Assembly (NCBI GenBank): GCA_963741995.1
Contig: CAVUKI010000002.1
Coordinates: forward strand, 62,001 to 126,000
DNA: 64,000 nucleotides
Reading direction: 5' to 3'
DNA from: Bog-473 sp963741995
Lineage (GTDB): Bacteria > Actinomycetota > Acidimicrobiia > Acidimicrobiales > RAAP-2
The notes beneath the pieces are model-generated. The model was not told where the DNA came from. It was given only the letters and a program-made list of their open reading frames with translations, and made no database searches. Numbering within the stretch: position 1 is the stretch's first letter; each line of letters begins with the position of its first letter. This document shows positions 8,416 to 17,520 of the stretch, piece by piece. The position numbers and the translations under genes were made by a program.

Positions 8416-8745
8416 GTGGCCGTGAACGTGGAGCGGAAACGCCGGCTCTACAGACTCCCGGGCTGGGTCAATACCCTGATCTGTATCGCGGCGCTCGTCG
8501 GCCTCTACTACGCGCTCCAAGGCGTCAACGACCTAGTCGCCCCGGCCAAGTTCAATCCCTGCGGCTCGATCAACCCCACCTGTGCGGTACATCCGACGCC
8601 GAAGCCGACGGGCCCGAGCACGACCGTACCCATCGCCTCGCCCACTACCGTTCCGGTTCTGACGACCCAACCCGCTAACTGCGGTGAGCTTCCGGTGGGT
8701 CCCGGCGCCGGACCGCCGCCCGCCGCTTGTTCAGGGCTGCCGTGA
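8416..8745 (+). CDS. small membrane-anchored protein with Pro/Thr-rich extracellular tail
   Basis: 109 residues. A basic N-terminus (ERKRRLYR) precedes one membrane helix (VNTLICIAALVGLYYAL). The remaining 70 residues are rich in Pro, Thr and Val with four Cys, as in extracellular stalks. GTG 8416 or GTG 8422 could start it. No family recognised. It follows the HEPN-like gene by 100 nt on the same strand. Confidence 0.45.
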   Translation: MAVNVERKRRLYRLPGWVNTLICIAALVGLYYALQGVNDLVAPAKFNPCGSINPTCAVHPTPKPTGPSTTVPIASPTTVPVLTTQPANCGELPVGPGAGPPPAACSGLP

Positions 8746-8830
8746 GCACCTCAGGGATGCCCCAGCCCGGTGACCCGTACGCCACCGCGTTCCCCCGCCC
8801 ATCTCCCCGCGCTCTCGGGATCTGCCGTGC

Positions 8831-9034
8831 CTAACTCGCAGCAGTGATCTGCGGCCCCGAATGGTTGTCTCTCAGCCGCTCAGCTGTTAGCTGAGATTCC
8901 AGGAGCATCCCGATCCCAATGGGCAGCTCCCCGGACCCGTCGTGCCTCGCCTGAACGGCCGATCGGCACTCCGGGCAATCGACCACCCAGCTCCAATCGT
9001 GCCTACTGATCGTGGGGTGATGGGGATTTCGCAT
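8831..9034 (-). CDS. small CPxC protein
   Basis: 67 residues. A strong ribosome binding site (AGGAGG, 9-nt spacing) precedes ATG 9034, which makes this short frame credible. It holds a single CPEC motif (residues about 21-24) and a conserved-looking GSGELPIGIGMLLESQ segment. One Cys pair plus nearby His residues might bind zinc or act in a dimer. Function unknown. It lies downstream of, and on the same strand as, the 9141-9554 gene. Confidence 0.5.
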   Translation of the reverse strand: MRNPHHPTISRHDWSWVVDCPECRSAVQARHDGSGELPIGIGMLLESQLTAERLRDNHSGPQITAAS

Positions 9035-9140
9035 TTGGACCGACCTCCTACCTGCGATAGCCGTTTCAACTGGGAGGATACTGATAACCCCGGAGCTCGT
9101 CCACTGAATTGTTGTTCAAATGTTGTGGCAACTCACAGGG

Positions 9141-9554
9141 TCACGGCCCCCTCGCCGGCCTGACGCTCCCCGGTCTACCCTCAGCCCGTGGACCGAATGC
9201 CTCAGCCAAGGGGCTCGCCCATTCCGGTGGAGTGTTGGTGGCGATGGCCCCAAACGGTTCCTCAAGACGCTGCGCGATTAAATCTTCGTCGGCATCGGGC
9301 ATCGGTAACGACTGCTCGTCGCCCAGACTCAGCTCGAGACCCGTCGACCCCGCCTGGATGCCCGTGAGTCGGACCTCACTGATTCGATCGACATACGAAG
9401 GTGATCGACGGCCCTCCGTGCCCGCCACCTGACGAGCGATACGCGTTGCGGTCTGCTGCAGGGCAGCACCGATCTCCGCCAAATCTCGCAATGGGATTTG
9501 GCCCGGTGGACTGCTTATGCCATCAAGGCTCAGCGTGTAATGCCGACTCGACAC
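9141..9554 (-). CDS. hypothetical island protein
   Basis: 137 residues, soluble. GTG 9554 has a near-perfect site GGGAGGAG seven nt upstream, so the start is well supported. The N-terminal half has a helical segment (LRDLAEIGAALQQTATRIAR) followed by beta-rich sequence; the C-terminus is low-complexity Pro/Arg. It resembles the N-terminal part of a longer protein and may be truncated. It follows the AlpA-like gene by 61 nt and is probably co-transcribed with it. No function assigned. Confidence 0.5.
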   Translation of the reverse strand: MSSRHYTLSLDGISSPPGQIPLRDLAEIGAALQQTATRIARQVAGTEGRRSPSYVDRISEVRLTGIQAGSTGLELSLGDEQSLPMPDADEDLIAQRLEEPFGAIATNTPPEWASPLAEAFGPRAEGRPGSVRPARGP

Positions 9555-9615
9555 CTTGGATCTCCTCCCTCGGAACGGTCAGGCTATCTGGGCGTCGTGA
9601 CCCTGACCTCTCGGC

Positions 9616-9831
9616 TCATTGGCTGTTGCCCTTGACATTCCGCCCCGTCGCCTTCGCCCACTTCTCGATGGCCTGCTTCTCCCACAGGCGCCCGCGGCCG
9701 AGGGTGACGACCTCCTCAGGAAAATCCGGGTCCGAGTGTGAGAGCTGGTCGACGCGCTGCCGGCTGATGCCGAGCAACGCGGCGACCTCTGTGATCCCGA
9801 GAACCTCCACGCCACCAAAGGTACTTGTCAC
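9616..9831 (-). CDS. AlpA/excisionase-like helix-turn-helix DNA-binding protein
   Basis: 71 residues from GTG 9831. The sequence GITEVAALLGISRQRVDQL is a MerR/AlpA-type winged helix-turn-helix start; the wing region (FPEEVVTLGRGRLWEKQAIE) and the terminal helix (KWAKATGR) complete the usual 60-70 residue unit. Such proteins act as excisionases or activators in integrative elements. There is no obvious ribosome binding site, so translation may be leaderless, or start at the internal GTG 9810. It is divergent from the 9890 gene with a palindrome in between, suggesting autoregulation. Confidence 0.68.
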   Translation of the reverse strand: MTSTFGGVEVLGITEVAALLGISRQRVDQLSHSDPDFPEEVVTLGRGRLWEKQAIEKWAKATGRNVKGNSQ

Positions 9832-9870
9832 AACGTCAAGGGGAACGTACCCTCTTGACGCAACGTCAAC
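9831..9870. promoter_or_regulatory. divergent operator between the AlpA-like gene and the 9890 gene
   Basis: CGTCAAG at 9834-9840 and CTTGACG at 9854-9860 form a perfect 7-bp inverted repeat, with an inner GGG/CCC pair. A further CAACGTCAA half-site is repeated at 9831-9839 and 9861-9869. Its place between two divergent starts, one for an HTH protein, fits a repressor or excisionase binding site. TTGACG on either strand may also serve as a -35 element. Confidence 0.5.
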
Positions 9871-9889
9871 CCCGACGACAGGAGGAAGC

Positions 9890-10225
9890 ATGACCACAGC
9901 AGTGACGTTCCCGAGGCGATTCGCCGACACTTGCGATTGCCAATGGGCAAAGGAATGCCCAGAGTTCCATGACCGGCTCATTCGCTTTGAGGCAGAGGAC
10001 AGTGTCGATATGGGTCTACTCTTGCTCCGGATCGTCAGCCTGGGAGACGACAACGGCTCAGTCCCTGAATTGGGAAATGACCCTGGTGCCTTCCAACGGT
10101 TCGTCGCCGAACACAACTGGAGAGATCCGATCTCGATGTGGTCGCTGGCGGAATCGGTGACCTGGGTCTCCAACAAGTACTGGGAGGGTGTCGGAGCGCG
10201 CGACAGGTCCGGGGTGACGGCATGA
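9890..10225 (+). CDS. hypothetical island protein with Cys motif
   Basis: 111 residues. ATG 9890 is preceded by AGGAGGA at ideal spacing; the frame extends upstream but this start is clear. The N-terminus carries CDCQWAKEC, possibly metal binding, then a helical region and a Trp-rich C-terminus (WRDPISMWSLAESVTWV). No family recognised. Divergent from the AlpA-like gene across a palindromic operator, so probably under the same control. Its stop overlaps the start of the next short frame. Confidence 0.55.
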   Translation: MTTAVTFPRRFADTCDCQWAKECPEFHDRLIRFEAEDSVDMGLLLLRIVSLGDDNGSVPELGNDPGAFQRFVAEHNWRDPISMWSLAESVTWVSNKYWEGVGARDRSGVTA

Positions 10226-10441
10226 CGTGGACCTCTGGTCTCACCCGGGCCGATCGCCAAGCCGACTGGGACTAGATGACGCCGATGTGGCGAGCTGCCG
10301 CGGCGACGGCTAGAAGGAATCGTCTCGAGTCTGGTCATCCTGCCGCCCGACGAGGCTGCCCGGGTCGCTACTGAGACCCTCGAGTTCTTCGACTTCGGTG
10401 ACTTCGAGGACATCTTGGATCGAGCCCGCATCTACACCTGA
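10222..10441 (+). pseudogene. short gene remnant, probably frameshifted
   Basis: ATG 10222 overlaps the upstream stop and reads MTWTSGLTRADRQADWD before a TAG. After this the coding signal resumes in another frame as LEGIVSSLVILPPDEAARVA and on to ILDRARIYT, ending at 10441. Together they would make a protein of about 70 residues broken by one stop and one shift. No family recognised. It could instead be two chance frames. Confidence 0.35.
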
Positions 10442-10593
10442 GCCCGCCTAGAAATCGTTGGAGCGTCTCGCACACCGCCGGTGGCGAACCCGGCTCCCAT
10501 TTGCCAGACTAGAGGGCGGCGCAGCAGGGGTCCCTGCCCCGCGACGGATGTGATGCTCACCCGCCGAGCTTCCGTCGCATCTGTGCCCGAAGA

Positions 10594-10626
10594 CGACCTC
10601 GGCCCGCAATAACCGGGCCGAGGTCG
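10594..10626. terminator. strong hairpin, candidate terminator
   Basis: A perfect 13-bp GC-rich stem (10594-10606 with 10614-10626) encloses a 7-nt loop CAATAAC. A short T-containing run (CTTCGTTT) follows on the + strand. It lies about 150 nt after the 9890-10441 genes. High-GC actinobacterial terminators often lack a long U tract. Confidence 0.55.
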
Positions 10627-11103
10627 CTTCGTTTAGATCGGCATACAATGGAGCCCAGTTGAACACTTCGGGAGGCCTGGCTTCGGCCGGGAGTCGCTTC
10701 GCACAACCGTCACGCACATTTTGGCCTACGCGACGCGTGTTCGTAGCGCCGCGAATAACGGAACCCCTTTAGCCTCGAATCTGAGAGATCCGGTTGGCGT
10801 CCCTATGGACCCTTTTCAGTCCGCCCTTGCAAAGTGGGGCGCCGACCGGATCGAGATCGGCGGTAGGGTCCGCGGGCCTGGTGAAAAGGTGCGGGTCCAT
10901 GTCGATGAAAGTCCCCGAGTTGTCGAGACTCGGGGGCTTTCGCGTAACCGTCACGTGTTGTTTCCCAATGCCTCACGTGCTCGTCGCACTCCGGTAAGGC
11001 GACCCAATTACGTTCTGGGCCTCAGGAGACGGCAGCCACCGCTGGCTGTTTCGTCGGGGTAGTCACGGTCGGGTGACCCGAATGAAAGGCGTCGGAACCA
11101 ACC
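10627..11103. other. gene-poor interval with a second hairpin
   Basis: No convincing gene. A second hairpin, 10908-10920 pairing with 10928-10940 (13 bp including one G-U pair, 7-nt loop), resembles a terminator. A short frame from ATG 10805 (MDPFQSALAKWGADRIEIGG) runs straight through this hairpin, which argues against it being a gene. The interval could hold a small transcript ending at either hairpin. Confidence 0.4.
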
Positions 11104-11310
11104 GTGACTACTAGAGACTTCCCTCGGATCGACTGGGCTGAAGTAGCAGCGCGGGCCAGGGCTGACCTTGGCGATGAACGGATCACACGGACAAGCGAGC
11201 GAGTACGGACCAGAATGCTGGTTTCTACTGGCTCAGTCCACCCCGGCGACTCCGAAGGTTTCCGACCTCAGAAGGCACCACCGATGAGTGGCGACCTAGC
11301 GCTCGATTGA
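11104..11310 (+). CDS. possible 68-residue protein
   Basis: GTG 11104 opens a charged, soluble frame (MTTRDFPRIDWAEVAARARA). The first 40 residues look coding and helical; the C-terminal third does not. GAAAGG lies upstream but is rather far from the start. No family recognised. It may be truncated or a chance frame. Confidence 0.3.
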   Translation: MTTRDFPRIDWAEVAARARADLGDERITRTSERVRTRMLVSTGSVHPGDSEGFRPQKAPPMSGDLALD

Positions 11311-11462
11311 CGAGCTTGCTTTCCAAAAGAGTGACGCGGCTCGTGACAACAGCCAGGGGATGACGTTCCAGAGGAAAGGCGCCAGAGCTGCGGCGATCGT
11401 TTGAGCGAGCGGCATCAGGATGTCGCCGTGGCGTCGAGGGTCGGGTCCCAGCGGGCTCGCGT

Positions 11463-11636
11463 TCATGAGAATTTCTTCGGCGTGGGCCGCTGCGCCCGGT
11501 CGACCAGCTCAAGCAAAGCCGACTCCCATTCACCGACGTGGTCTCGAATGTCCCAGTCGATGGCTGCTGTGTTCTCCTTGGAAAGGTGTTCGACGATCTC
11601 GACAAAGGGGGCCCTGGATGACTGAAAAGTCCACAC
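11463..11636 (-). CDS. small acidic ORF opposite the integrase start
   Basis: 57 codons from GTG 11636, ending KKFS. The middle (AIDWDIRDHVGEWESALLEL) is amphipathic helical and has strongly protein-like composition. It overlaps the first codons of the integrase gene on the opposite strand. It may be the tail of a larger, broken gene. No ribosome binding site seen. No family recognised. Confidence 0.35.
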   Translation of the reverse strand: MWTFQSSRAPFVEIVEHLSKENTAAIDWDIRDHVGEWESALLELVDRAQRPTPKKFS

Positions 11637-12792
11637 GCCGGCGCAAGGGACGCCGTACGTTCGGAAACGTCTACAAGCTCAAGTCAGGCCGATACCGCGC
11701 GTCCTGACTCGCCCCCGACGGCAAGCGTCGGGGGCGGTGTGAGCACGTTCGCGGCCGTCGCCGACGCGGACGCTTGGCTTTCGAGCATCCAGTCCGACAT
11801 CGTCAAGGGCAACTGGCGTCCGCCGGAGCCGAGCCGCGAGACGGTTGGCGCCTACGCCGCCCGCTGGCTGGCTCTGCGTGTTGGGCGGGACGGTAGGCAG
11901 CTCTCCCCCACCACTTGCGAGCTGTACGAGCTCCTCTGGCGCCGTTGGCTCGAGCCGACCTTCGCCGATGTAGCCCTGGGCGACGTGACACTCGAAATGG
12001 TTCGCACCTGGCTGGCTGAGGCCCGCAACGCCCACCCGGGCAGCACCCAGCCGGCCAAGGCGTACCGACTGCTCCGGGTGATCCTCAACGTGGCCGTCGA
12101 CGACGAGAAGATCCCCGTCAATCCCTGTCGGATCAAGGGCGCCGGCAAAGAGGTTGCACCCGAGCGGCCGATCGCCGGCCCCGAGCAAGTTCTCGTCATC
12201 GCAGACGCGATTGAGGGCCAATATCGGGCCCCTGCTCATTCTGGGCGCCTGGTGCTCACTTCGGTTCGGCGAGCTGGCCGGGTTGCGTCGCGGTCGGGTC
12301 GACGTGATGCACCGTCAGATCCATGTCACCGAGCAGCTGGTCGAGCTGTCAGGCGGCAAGACGGTCTTCAAGTCGCCGAAAACAGAGAGCGACCGTACCG
12401 TCGACGTGCCGGCCGAGCTGATGCCCGTCCTCGAGGACCACCTGACGCAGTACGTAGGCCCCGAAGCTGACGCCCTGCTGTTCACCAGCCCTGAAGGTCA
12501 TCCGCTGCGGCGCACCAAGTTCTGGGCCCGCTGGGCGAATGCCTGCGCGTCTGCAGGAGTGACCGGACTCCGCTTCCACGACCTGCGCGGCTCAGGTGCC
12601 ACGTGGGCGGCCGTGGCCGGCGCCACGCTGCCCGAGCTGATGCATCGTCTGGGCCACAGCACACACACTGCAGCCCTTCGCTACCAGCACGCCCCGTCCG
12701 AACGACACCGAGAGATCGCGGACCGCCTCGGCGCGCTCCTGCGCTCCAATCCACCCGAGATGGCGGACGTTCTTACGATCGGGCCGCGTTAA
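11618..12792 (+). pseudogene. tyrosine site-specific integrase, interrupted
   Basis: The intact product would be about 390 residues. It reads RRTFGNVYKLKSGRYRAS, then TGA (11704-11706) where Trp is expected, then a +1 shift before 11739. The core-binding domain continues to about 12,220, where a second +1 shift moves to the catalytic domain. The catalytic set is visible there: Arg in SLRFGELAGL, Lys in FKSPKTESD, HDLR, GHST and the nucleophile in ALRYQHA. So the catalytic domain is complete but the chain cannot be made as one polypeptide. It probably integrated the island. The two shifts are one-base insertions and may be sequence errors; the TGA is a substitution. Confidence 0.78.
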
Positions 12793-12805
12793 TTGCGAAG
12801 GGTCC

Positions 12806-13039
12806 TTAGGACTTGACCGCTCCCACCACGGCGAGAACGACGGTGGCGATCGCCAATGCGGCCGTCCCGAGTGCTACCCACTTCGCAGACTCAGCGGATC
12901 GTTCACCGGCTCGCGCAGCCCGGTCGGTGGCTAGCCAAAGGCGCAATTGGACCAGGATCACGACGTCCTCCAACTGACCCCTCCGGCGGGCAGCACTGAT
13001 GGCGGCGCCGACCTCCTCCGGCGGTGCAGTCAGGACCAC
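12806..13039 (-). CDS. small membrane protein, possible frameshift at its start
   Basis: 77 residues as GTG-started. The C-terminus is one membrane helix (WVALGTAALAIATVVLAVVG) after an amphipathic, Arg-rich N-terminal half (AAISAARRRGQLEDVVILVQ). An ATG at 13059 with a strong GGGGGAAG site reads MEDSDVEWS then TGA. Adding one C in the C run near 13033 would join it to this frame, so the true gene may start at 13059 and carry a 1-nt deletion here. Function unknown. Confidence 0.45.
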   Translation of the reverse strand: MVLTAPPEEVGAAISAARRRGQLEDVVILVQLRLWLATDRAARAGERSAESAKWVALGTAALAIATVVLAVVGAVKS

Positions 13040-13333
13040 TCGACGTCGCTATCTTCCATTGCTTCCCCCCTTTCGCTATTCAACGTAGGTTCAACGTCGC
13101 TACGTCGGGGACCAACATGGTCGCGACATTTTGGTCGTTCGACCTGGTCACGGTGCGTGTCGGAGGGCCTAGTAGAGCAAAGGCCGACTGGCGGCTCCAG
13201 CCCTGGGACCTGGGAAAGTAGGCGGCCGGAGGCCGGCTGGGTGCGGTTCCTGTAACACAGCACCCTCAAACAGCATGACATTGCACTTGGCAGAAGCCTT
13301 TCCGAATTCCGAGCACCCGCTTACTCTCGTGGC

Positions 13334-13891
13334 GTGCCCCAGCCCCCCGGCCAGTCTGCTTTTCGACTGCGGATTCAGCTGATCGACGTCGACCCTGGGA
13401 TATGGCGCCGAATCCTCGTCCCCGGGTCGATCCGTATGAGCAAGCTCGCCGAGATCCTTCTTGCAGCGATGGGATGGTCCAACTCGCACCTCCACGCATT
13501 CACCATCGGTGACCAGCGATACGGAATGAACTACGACGACTTCCTTGAGGGCGAGATCGATGAGAAGTCAGTCACGGTCCTTCAGGCATTGCGTGACGTC
13601 CACCGATTCACCTTCGAGTACGACTTTGGCGATTCCTGGGACCACGAGATCCTCATCGAAGAGCTGACCAGGTCGCCGGTTGGATTGAAATACGCCGTCT
13701 GCACTGACGGAGCGAATGCGTGTCCACCTGATGATGTGGGCGGCACGTGGGGCTACGGCGAATTCCTAGACGCTATGGCCGACCCGACTCACAGCCAACA
13801 CGCGACCTACCTCGAATGGGTCGGCACACACTTCGACCCAACCAAATTCGACCTCGTCGAGTCAAACGCCCGAATCCAAAAGCTTCGGTAA
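13334..13891 (+). CDS. pRiA4b ORF-3-like protein
   Basis: 185 residues matching the plasmid pRiA4b ORF-3-like family throughout: FRLRIQLIDVDPGIWRRILV at the start, ILLAAMGWSNSHLHAFTIGD, the conserved FTFEYDFGDSWDHEI block and the CTDGANACPPDDVGG segment near the C-terminus. The family is common on plasmids and islands; its biochemical role is unknown. Start GTG 13334 fits the family N-terminus. It stands alone, flanked by the integrase region and a large broken regulator. Confidence 0.85.
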   Translation: MPQPPGQSAFRLRIQLIDVDPGIWRRILVPGSIRMSKLAEILLAAMGWSNSHLHAFTIGDQRYGMNYDDFLEGEIDEKSVTVLQALRDVHRFTFEYDFGDSWDHEILIEELTRSPVGLKYAVCTDGANACPPDDVGGTWGYGEFLDAMADPTHSQHATYLEWVGTHFDPTKFDLVESNARIQKLR

Positions 13892-14070
13892 TTACTTGGG
13901 ACCACTAGGACGTCGTGCCTGATGCTCGCAATAGTTGCATGCGCCTCAAACGGCACCATGGGGGCACCCCTACCCGAGCGGTTTCCGGCAATCTCGACCG
14001 GTCTGGATAAGCGCGTCGCGCACTGAAGAGAGGCGATACCGATCAAGCTGGCGGCCCATCGTTTGCCCTG

Positions 14071-17000
14071 TCAGGCGTCTAAGAGTTGGAGTGCTGCCGC
14101 TGCCCGACGTTCGACGGTCCCGTAGCCGTGGGCCGCTGCGGCCACCTGCGCCTTAGTGAGAAGGTCCCAAGCCTTCTCGGTGTCACCCTCGGCCTTGCGC
14201 TGGGCGAGCATGCTCCCCCAAAAGAGATCCGTCACTGCAACAAAGAACTTGGCATTCATCCGGGTGCTGATCGCGGCAGATTGTTCGAAATAGGCATCCG
14301 CCTCGTCGTAGCGGCGGAGTACGGTCGCGAGTCCACCGAGAGAGTGGCTAACGAGGCCTGAAGCCGTGACACTGCCGGCAGCCACTGACTGCTCGGCCCA
14401 AGGTAGCGAGTCGGTCGAAGATCGGTCCGGCGTACTTCGGGTCTCCGCAATGAATCGCGGCTTCGGCGTAGCAGTGCATAGCGGTTATCGTCGTCCGAGA
14501 GATCGAAGTGTGCCGCAGCGAACTCCTCTAGTTGACGACGGGCATCCTCAGTGTGGTCGGCTTCTGCGTGGGCCAACGCCAGGGCGGCAGTCAACACCCC
14601 TACGCTCGCGGGAGCCTCGTCCACCATCTGCTCGATGAGGGGGATCAAGTCGCCCAACGTTCCTCGCTGGGTGCTCACGATCATGAGCTGCCCCGCGAAG
14701 AAGAAGGCGGCGTCGGGCTGGCCACAGTCAGTGCCGATTTGCAGGGCCTCTGTCGCCAACTGTTCTGCGAGGTCGGTATCTCCGGCGATCTGCGCTCGCT
14801 TGGCAAGGTGGAATGTATTCGTCCAGCTCAGAATCGGTTGATCGAGCTGCTCGGCCAGGGCACACATGATCTCGATACAACGATCCATCTCGTCTATGTC
14901 CCCGGCCAAGAAAACCGCGGTCGCTCGTGAGTGCGCCACAAGAAAGAGAAGCACCGGATCGCCGACGCGCTCGGCCCGAACCAAGGCGTCCTCCGTCAAG
15001 GCCAACTGCTGGCCGAGCATGGACGGCACCAGCAGTGGATAGAAGACTTGATTGACCACGCGCGCGATGGTGGCGTCGTCACCTGATGATGCGGCGATCG
15101 CCAGCGCCTCATCGGCCAAAGCCTTTCGCCGTTCGAGGGTACTCCCGTGGACGAGTTCTGAACACAATGTGGCGAGCACAAGCGCCCGGTCAGGGTGATC
15201 GAATGGGGAGGCGATCAACGGCCATTTCCAACACCTCAACCTTGTCGGTGTCGGTGGCATTGTTATTGCTGGTGTAGCCCCGGTCGTTGGCCAGTGCGGC
15301 GGCAACGAGTCGGTCGTATCGCCGAGATCGAGCAGCCTGTCGAGCCGCAGTGAGGAGCGTTTCTCGGGAGGCGGGGTCCCCGGTCTGTCGTTGGGCGGTG
15401 CCGAGCCCAATCGCCAAATCGATTCCCAGCACCGGATCGGGGTCGGCGACCTGAGGGTAGAGGTCAAGGGCCTGGGCGTAATAGCGCAATGCGTCGCCCG
15501 GGGCCAACGCACCGAGCGCGGCATCGCCCGCCTGTCTTCGAATATCCGATGGCCTTGGCCAGGTCGATGGGTGGGTGGCGCAGGTCCAGTGTCGGGCCAG
15601 TTCGCCCACCCGCGCACTCGGTCGATCCCCGCAGAGGTCCTCCAGGGCTTCGGCCACCTGCCGGTGGGACCGTGCTCTTCGGTTGTGACCGAGGTCCTCG
15701 TACAGGGTGTGCTGAATGAGGGCGTGGGCGAAGCTGTAGCGGCCGGTGTCGGCCACCTCGCGCACTAAGGCAACGGAGGCGGCGGCGTCGAGAATGTCGA
15801 GCAGGTCGTCCTCGCTTGTCTTCGTGGCCCGGGCCAACAGGTCGAGATCGAAGTCACGCCCGATGACCGAGGCCACCGAAAGCACCCGCCCGGCGTCCTT
15901 CCCCAATCGCCCGACCCTCGCCCCGATCACCACGCGCACACTGTCGGGCAGGGCCAACTGCTCCAGTGCGCTCTCGGCCACCCACCGACCGCTGCTGTCC
16001 CGGTAGATCGCTCCGGTTTCCGAGAGGTGGCGCAGTACCTCGCTCACGAAGAACGGGTTGCCGTCGGTCTCGCGGTACACGGCATGGGCGAGGCCTACCC
16101 CGGCGGCGTCGAGGCTCTGACCAGCCGCGGCCTCCAGGAGTGCCACCACTCCACTGTCGTCGAAGTCCCGCCAGTTCGATGCGGGAGACGCCGCGCTGGC
16201 GGTGGAGGGCGGCCAGGGTGTCGGTGAGGGGGTGGGTCTGTGACAACTCGCTGTCCCGGTAGGTCCCGAGGATCAGCACTCGCATGGCTTGTTCAGCCGC
16301 CGCCAGGTGGCGGAGCAGAAGCAGGCTGCCCTTGTCGGCCCACTGGAGATCGTCGAGGACGAGGACGACAGGCTGTTCCTGGGACATCGTGCCAAGAAGA
16401 CCGACAACGGCGGCAAAGAGCAGGAATCGCTCGGTGTCGGAGTCGGTGGCCTTCGACGGTGGCAGGTCGCGAATGCGACTGGCCAGCGTGGGAACCAGCC
16501 GGGACAGCTCCGACCCGTGGGCCTCAACGTGGGCCAGGAGTTGCTCTTCGGGAGCGTGGGTGACGTAATGCCCGAGGGCCTCGGCGAAGAGTTGGTAGGG
16601 GGTGGCGAGGTCCTCCTCGCAGTGGCCGAACAGCACGCAGGCCCCCTCGTCGAACGCGGCCCGAGCCGCTTCGGCCACCAGAGTGGTCTTGCCGAGACCG
16701 GCTTCGCCCGAGATCAGGAGAACCTCGCGGCCTTCGCCCCCAGCACACACGCTTCGTGGCTTCGTCAATGACTGCATCTCAGAGTTCGCGTCCGACGACG
16801 CCCGCAACGGGGCGCACAGCCAGACGAGCGGGAAGGGGGATGGAGATCCCGGTGTCCGCTTCCCCCAGGGGTTCCCACAACACTTCGACGGTCTCGAGGG
16901 GGTCGGACAGACCCTTCATGGCGATTTCTCCAAGCGATCGGCACTCGTGACGGTTGCGGCGACCGGCCATGACCCGCACCACATCGCTCGCCAATACTTG

Positions 17001-17379
17001 CCCGCTTTGGCACGTGGCGCAGAGCCTTGCCGCCTCGACGACCGGGTCTCCGAAATAGTCGTCTTCCTCTCGGGTTACCTCCCCGCCGCTGAGGCCGACC
17101 CGCAGGCCTATCGAGTGTTGATCGATCCCGATTGTCCCGTTCCACGCCTTGTTGCATCGCCACGGCGCAGGCCAGGGCGGCTGACGCCGAACCGAACACG
17201 ACCATGAGGCCGTCACCGAGGTTCTTGACCTCCGTGCCACCGGCCTCGGCGATCGTCTGACGCAGGATCGAGAAATGTCCTCGGCGGACCTCTTCAGCGG
17301 CGTCGGGCGACAGTCGCTGCGACAACGCCGTTGAGCCCACCACGTCGGTGAACAGGATCGTTGCGCTCTCGATGGCCAA
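14071..17379 (-). pseudogene. class III cyclase / AAA ATPase / TPR regulator, frame-broken
   Basis: Read across five frame changes, this is one protein of about 1,100 residues. ATG 17379 starts a class III nucleotidyl cyclase domain (ILFTDVVGSTALSQRL, then VKNLGDGLMVVFGSASAAL). It continues as a catalytic-domain end (FGDPVVEAARLCATC), an AAA/STAND ATPase with P-loop GEAGLGKTT and Walker B VLVLDDLQWADKG, and long TPR-like helical repeats to 14071. Such cyclase-ATPase-TPR proteins are multidomain signal sensors common in actinobacteria and mycobacteria. Breaks lie near 17.14, 16.79, 16.17, 15.2 and 14.38 kb: four behave as one-base insertions and one as a deletion. Either a decayed gene or an error-prone stretch. 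Confidence 0.75.
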
Positions 17380-17520
17380 GAAACACCTCTGGCTTGGAAG
17401 GCACCAGGGTAGGCGACGAGCCAGCCCCCGTGATCGGTAGCAGCCCGGGACGTCTCATGGCAGGCTACGTGGACCGCATCGGTAGACGTATCGGGTATTG
17501 ATGTGGGGACAGGGGCTGAC

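Noticed and set aside
10721..11062. 113-codon frame on the + strand
   Set aside because: It runs through the 10908-10940 hairpin, and composition changes along its length; no start signal.
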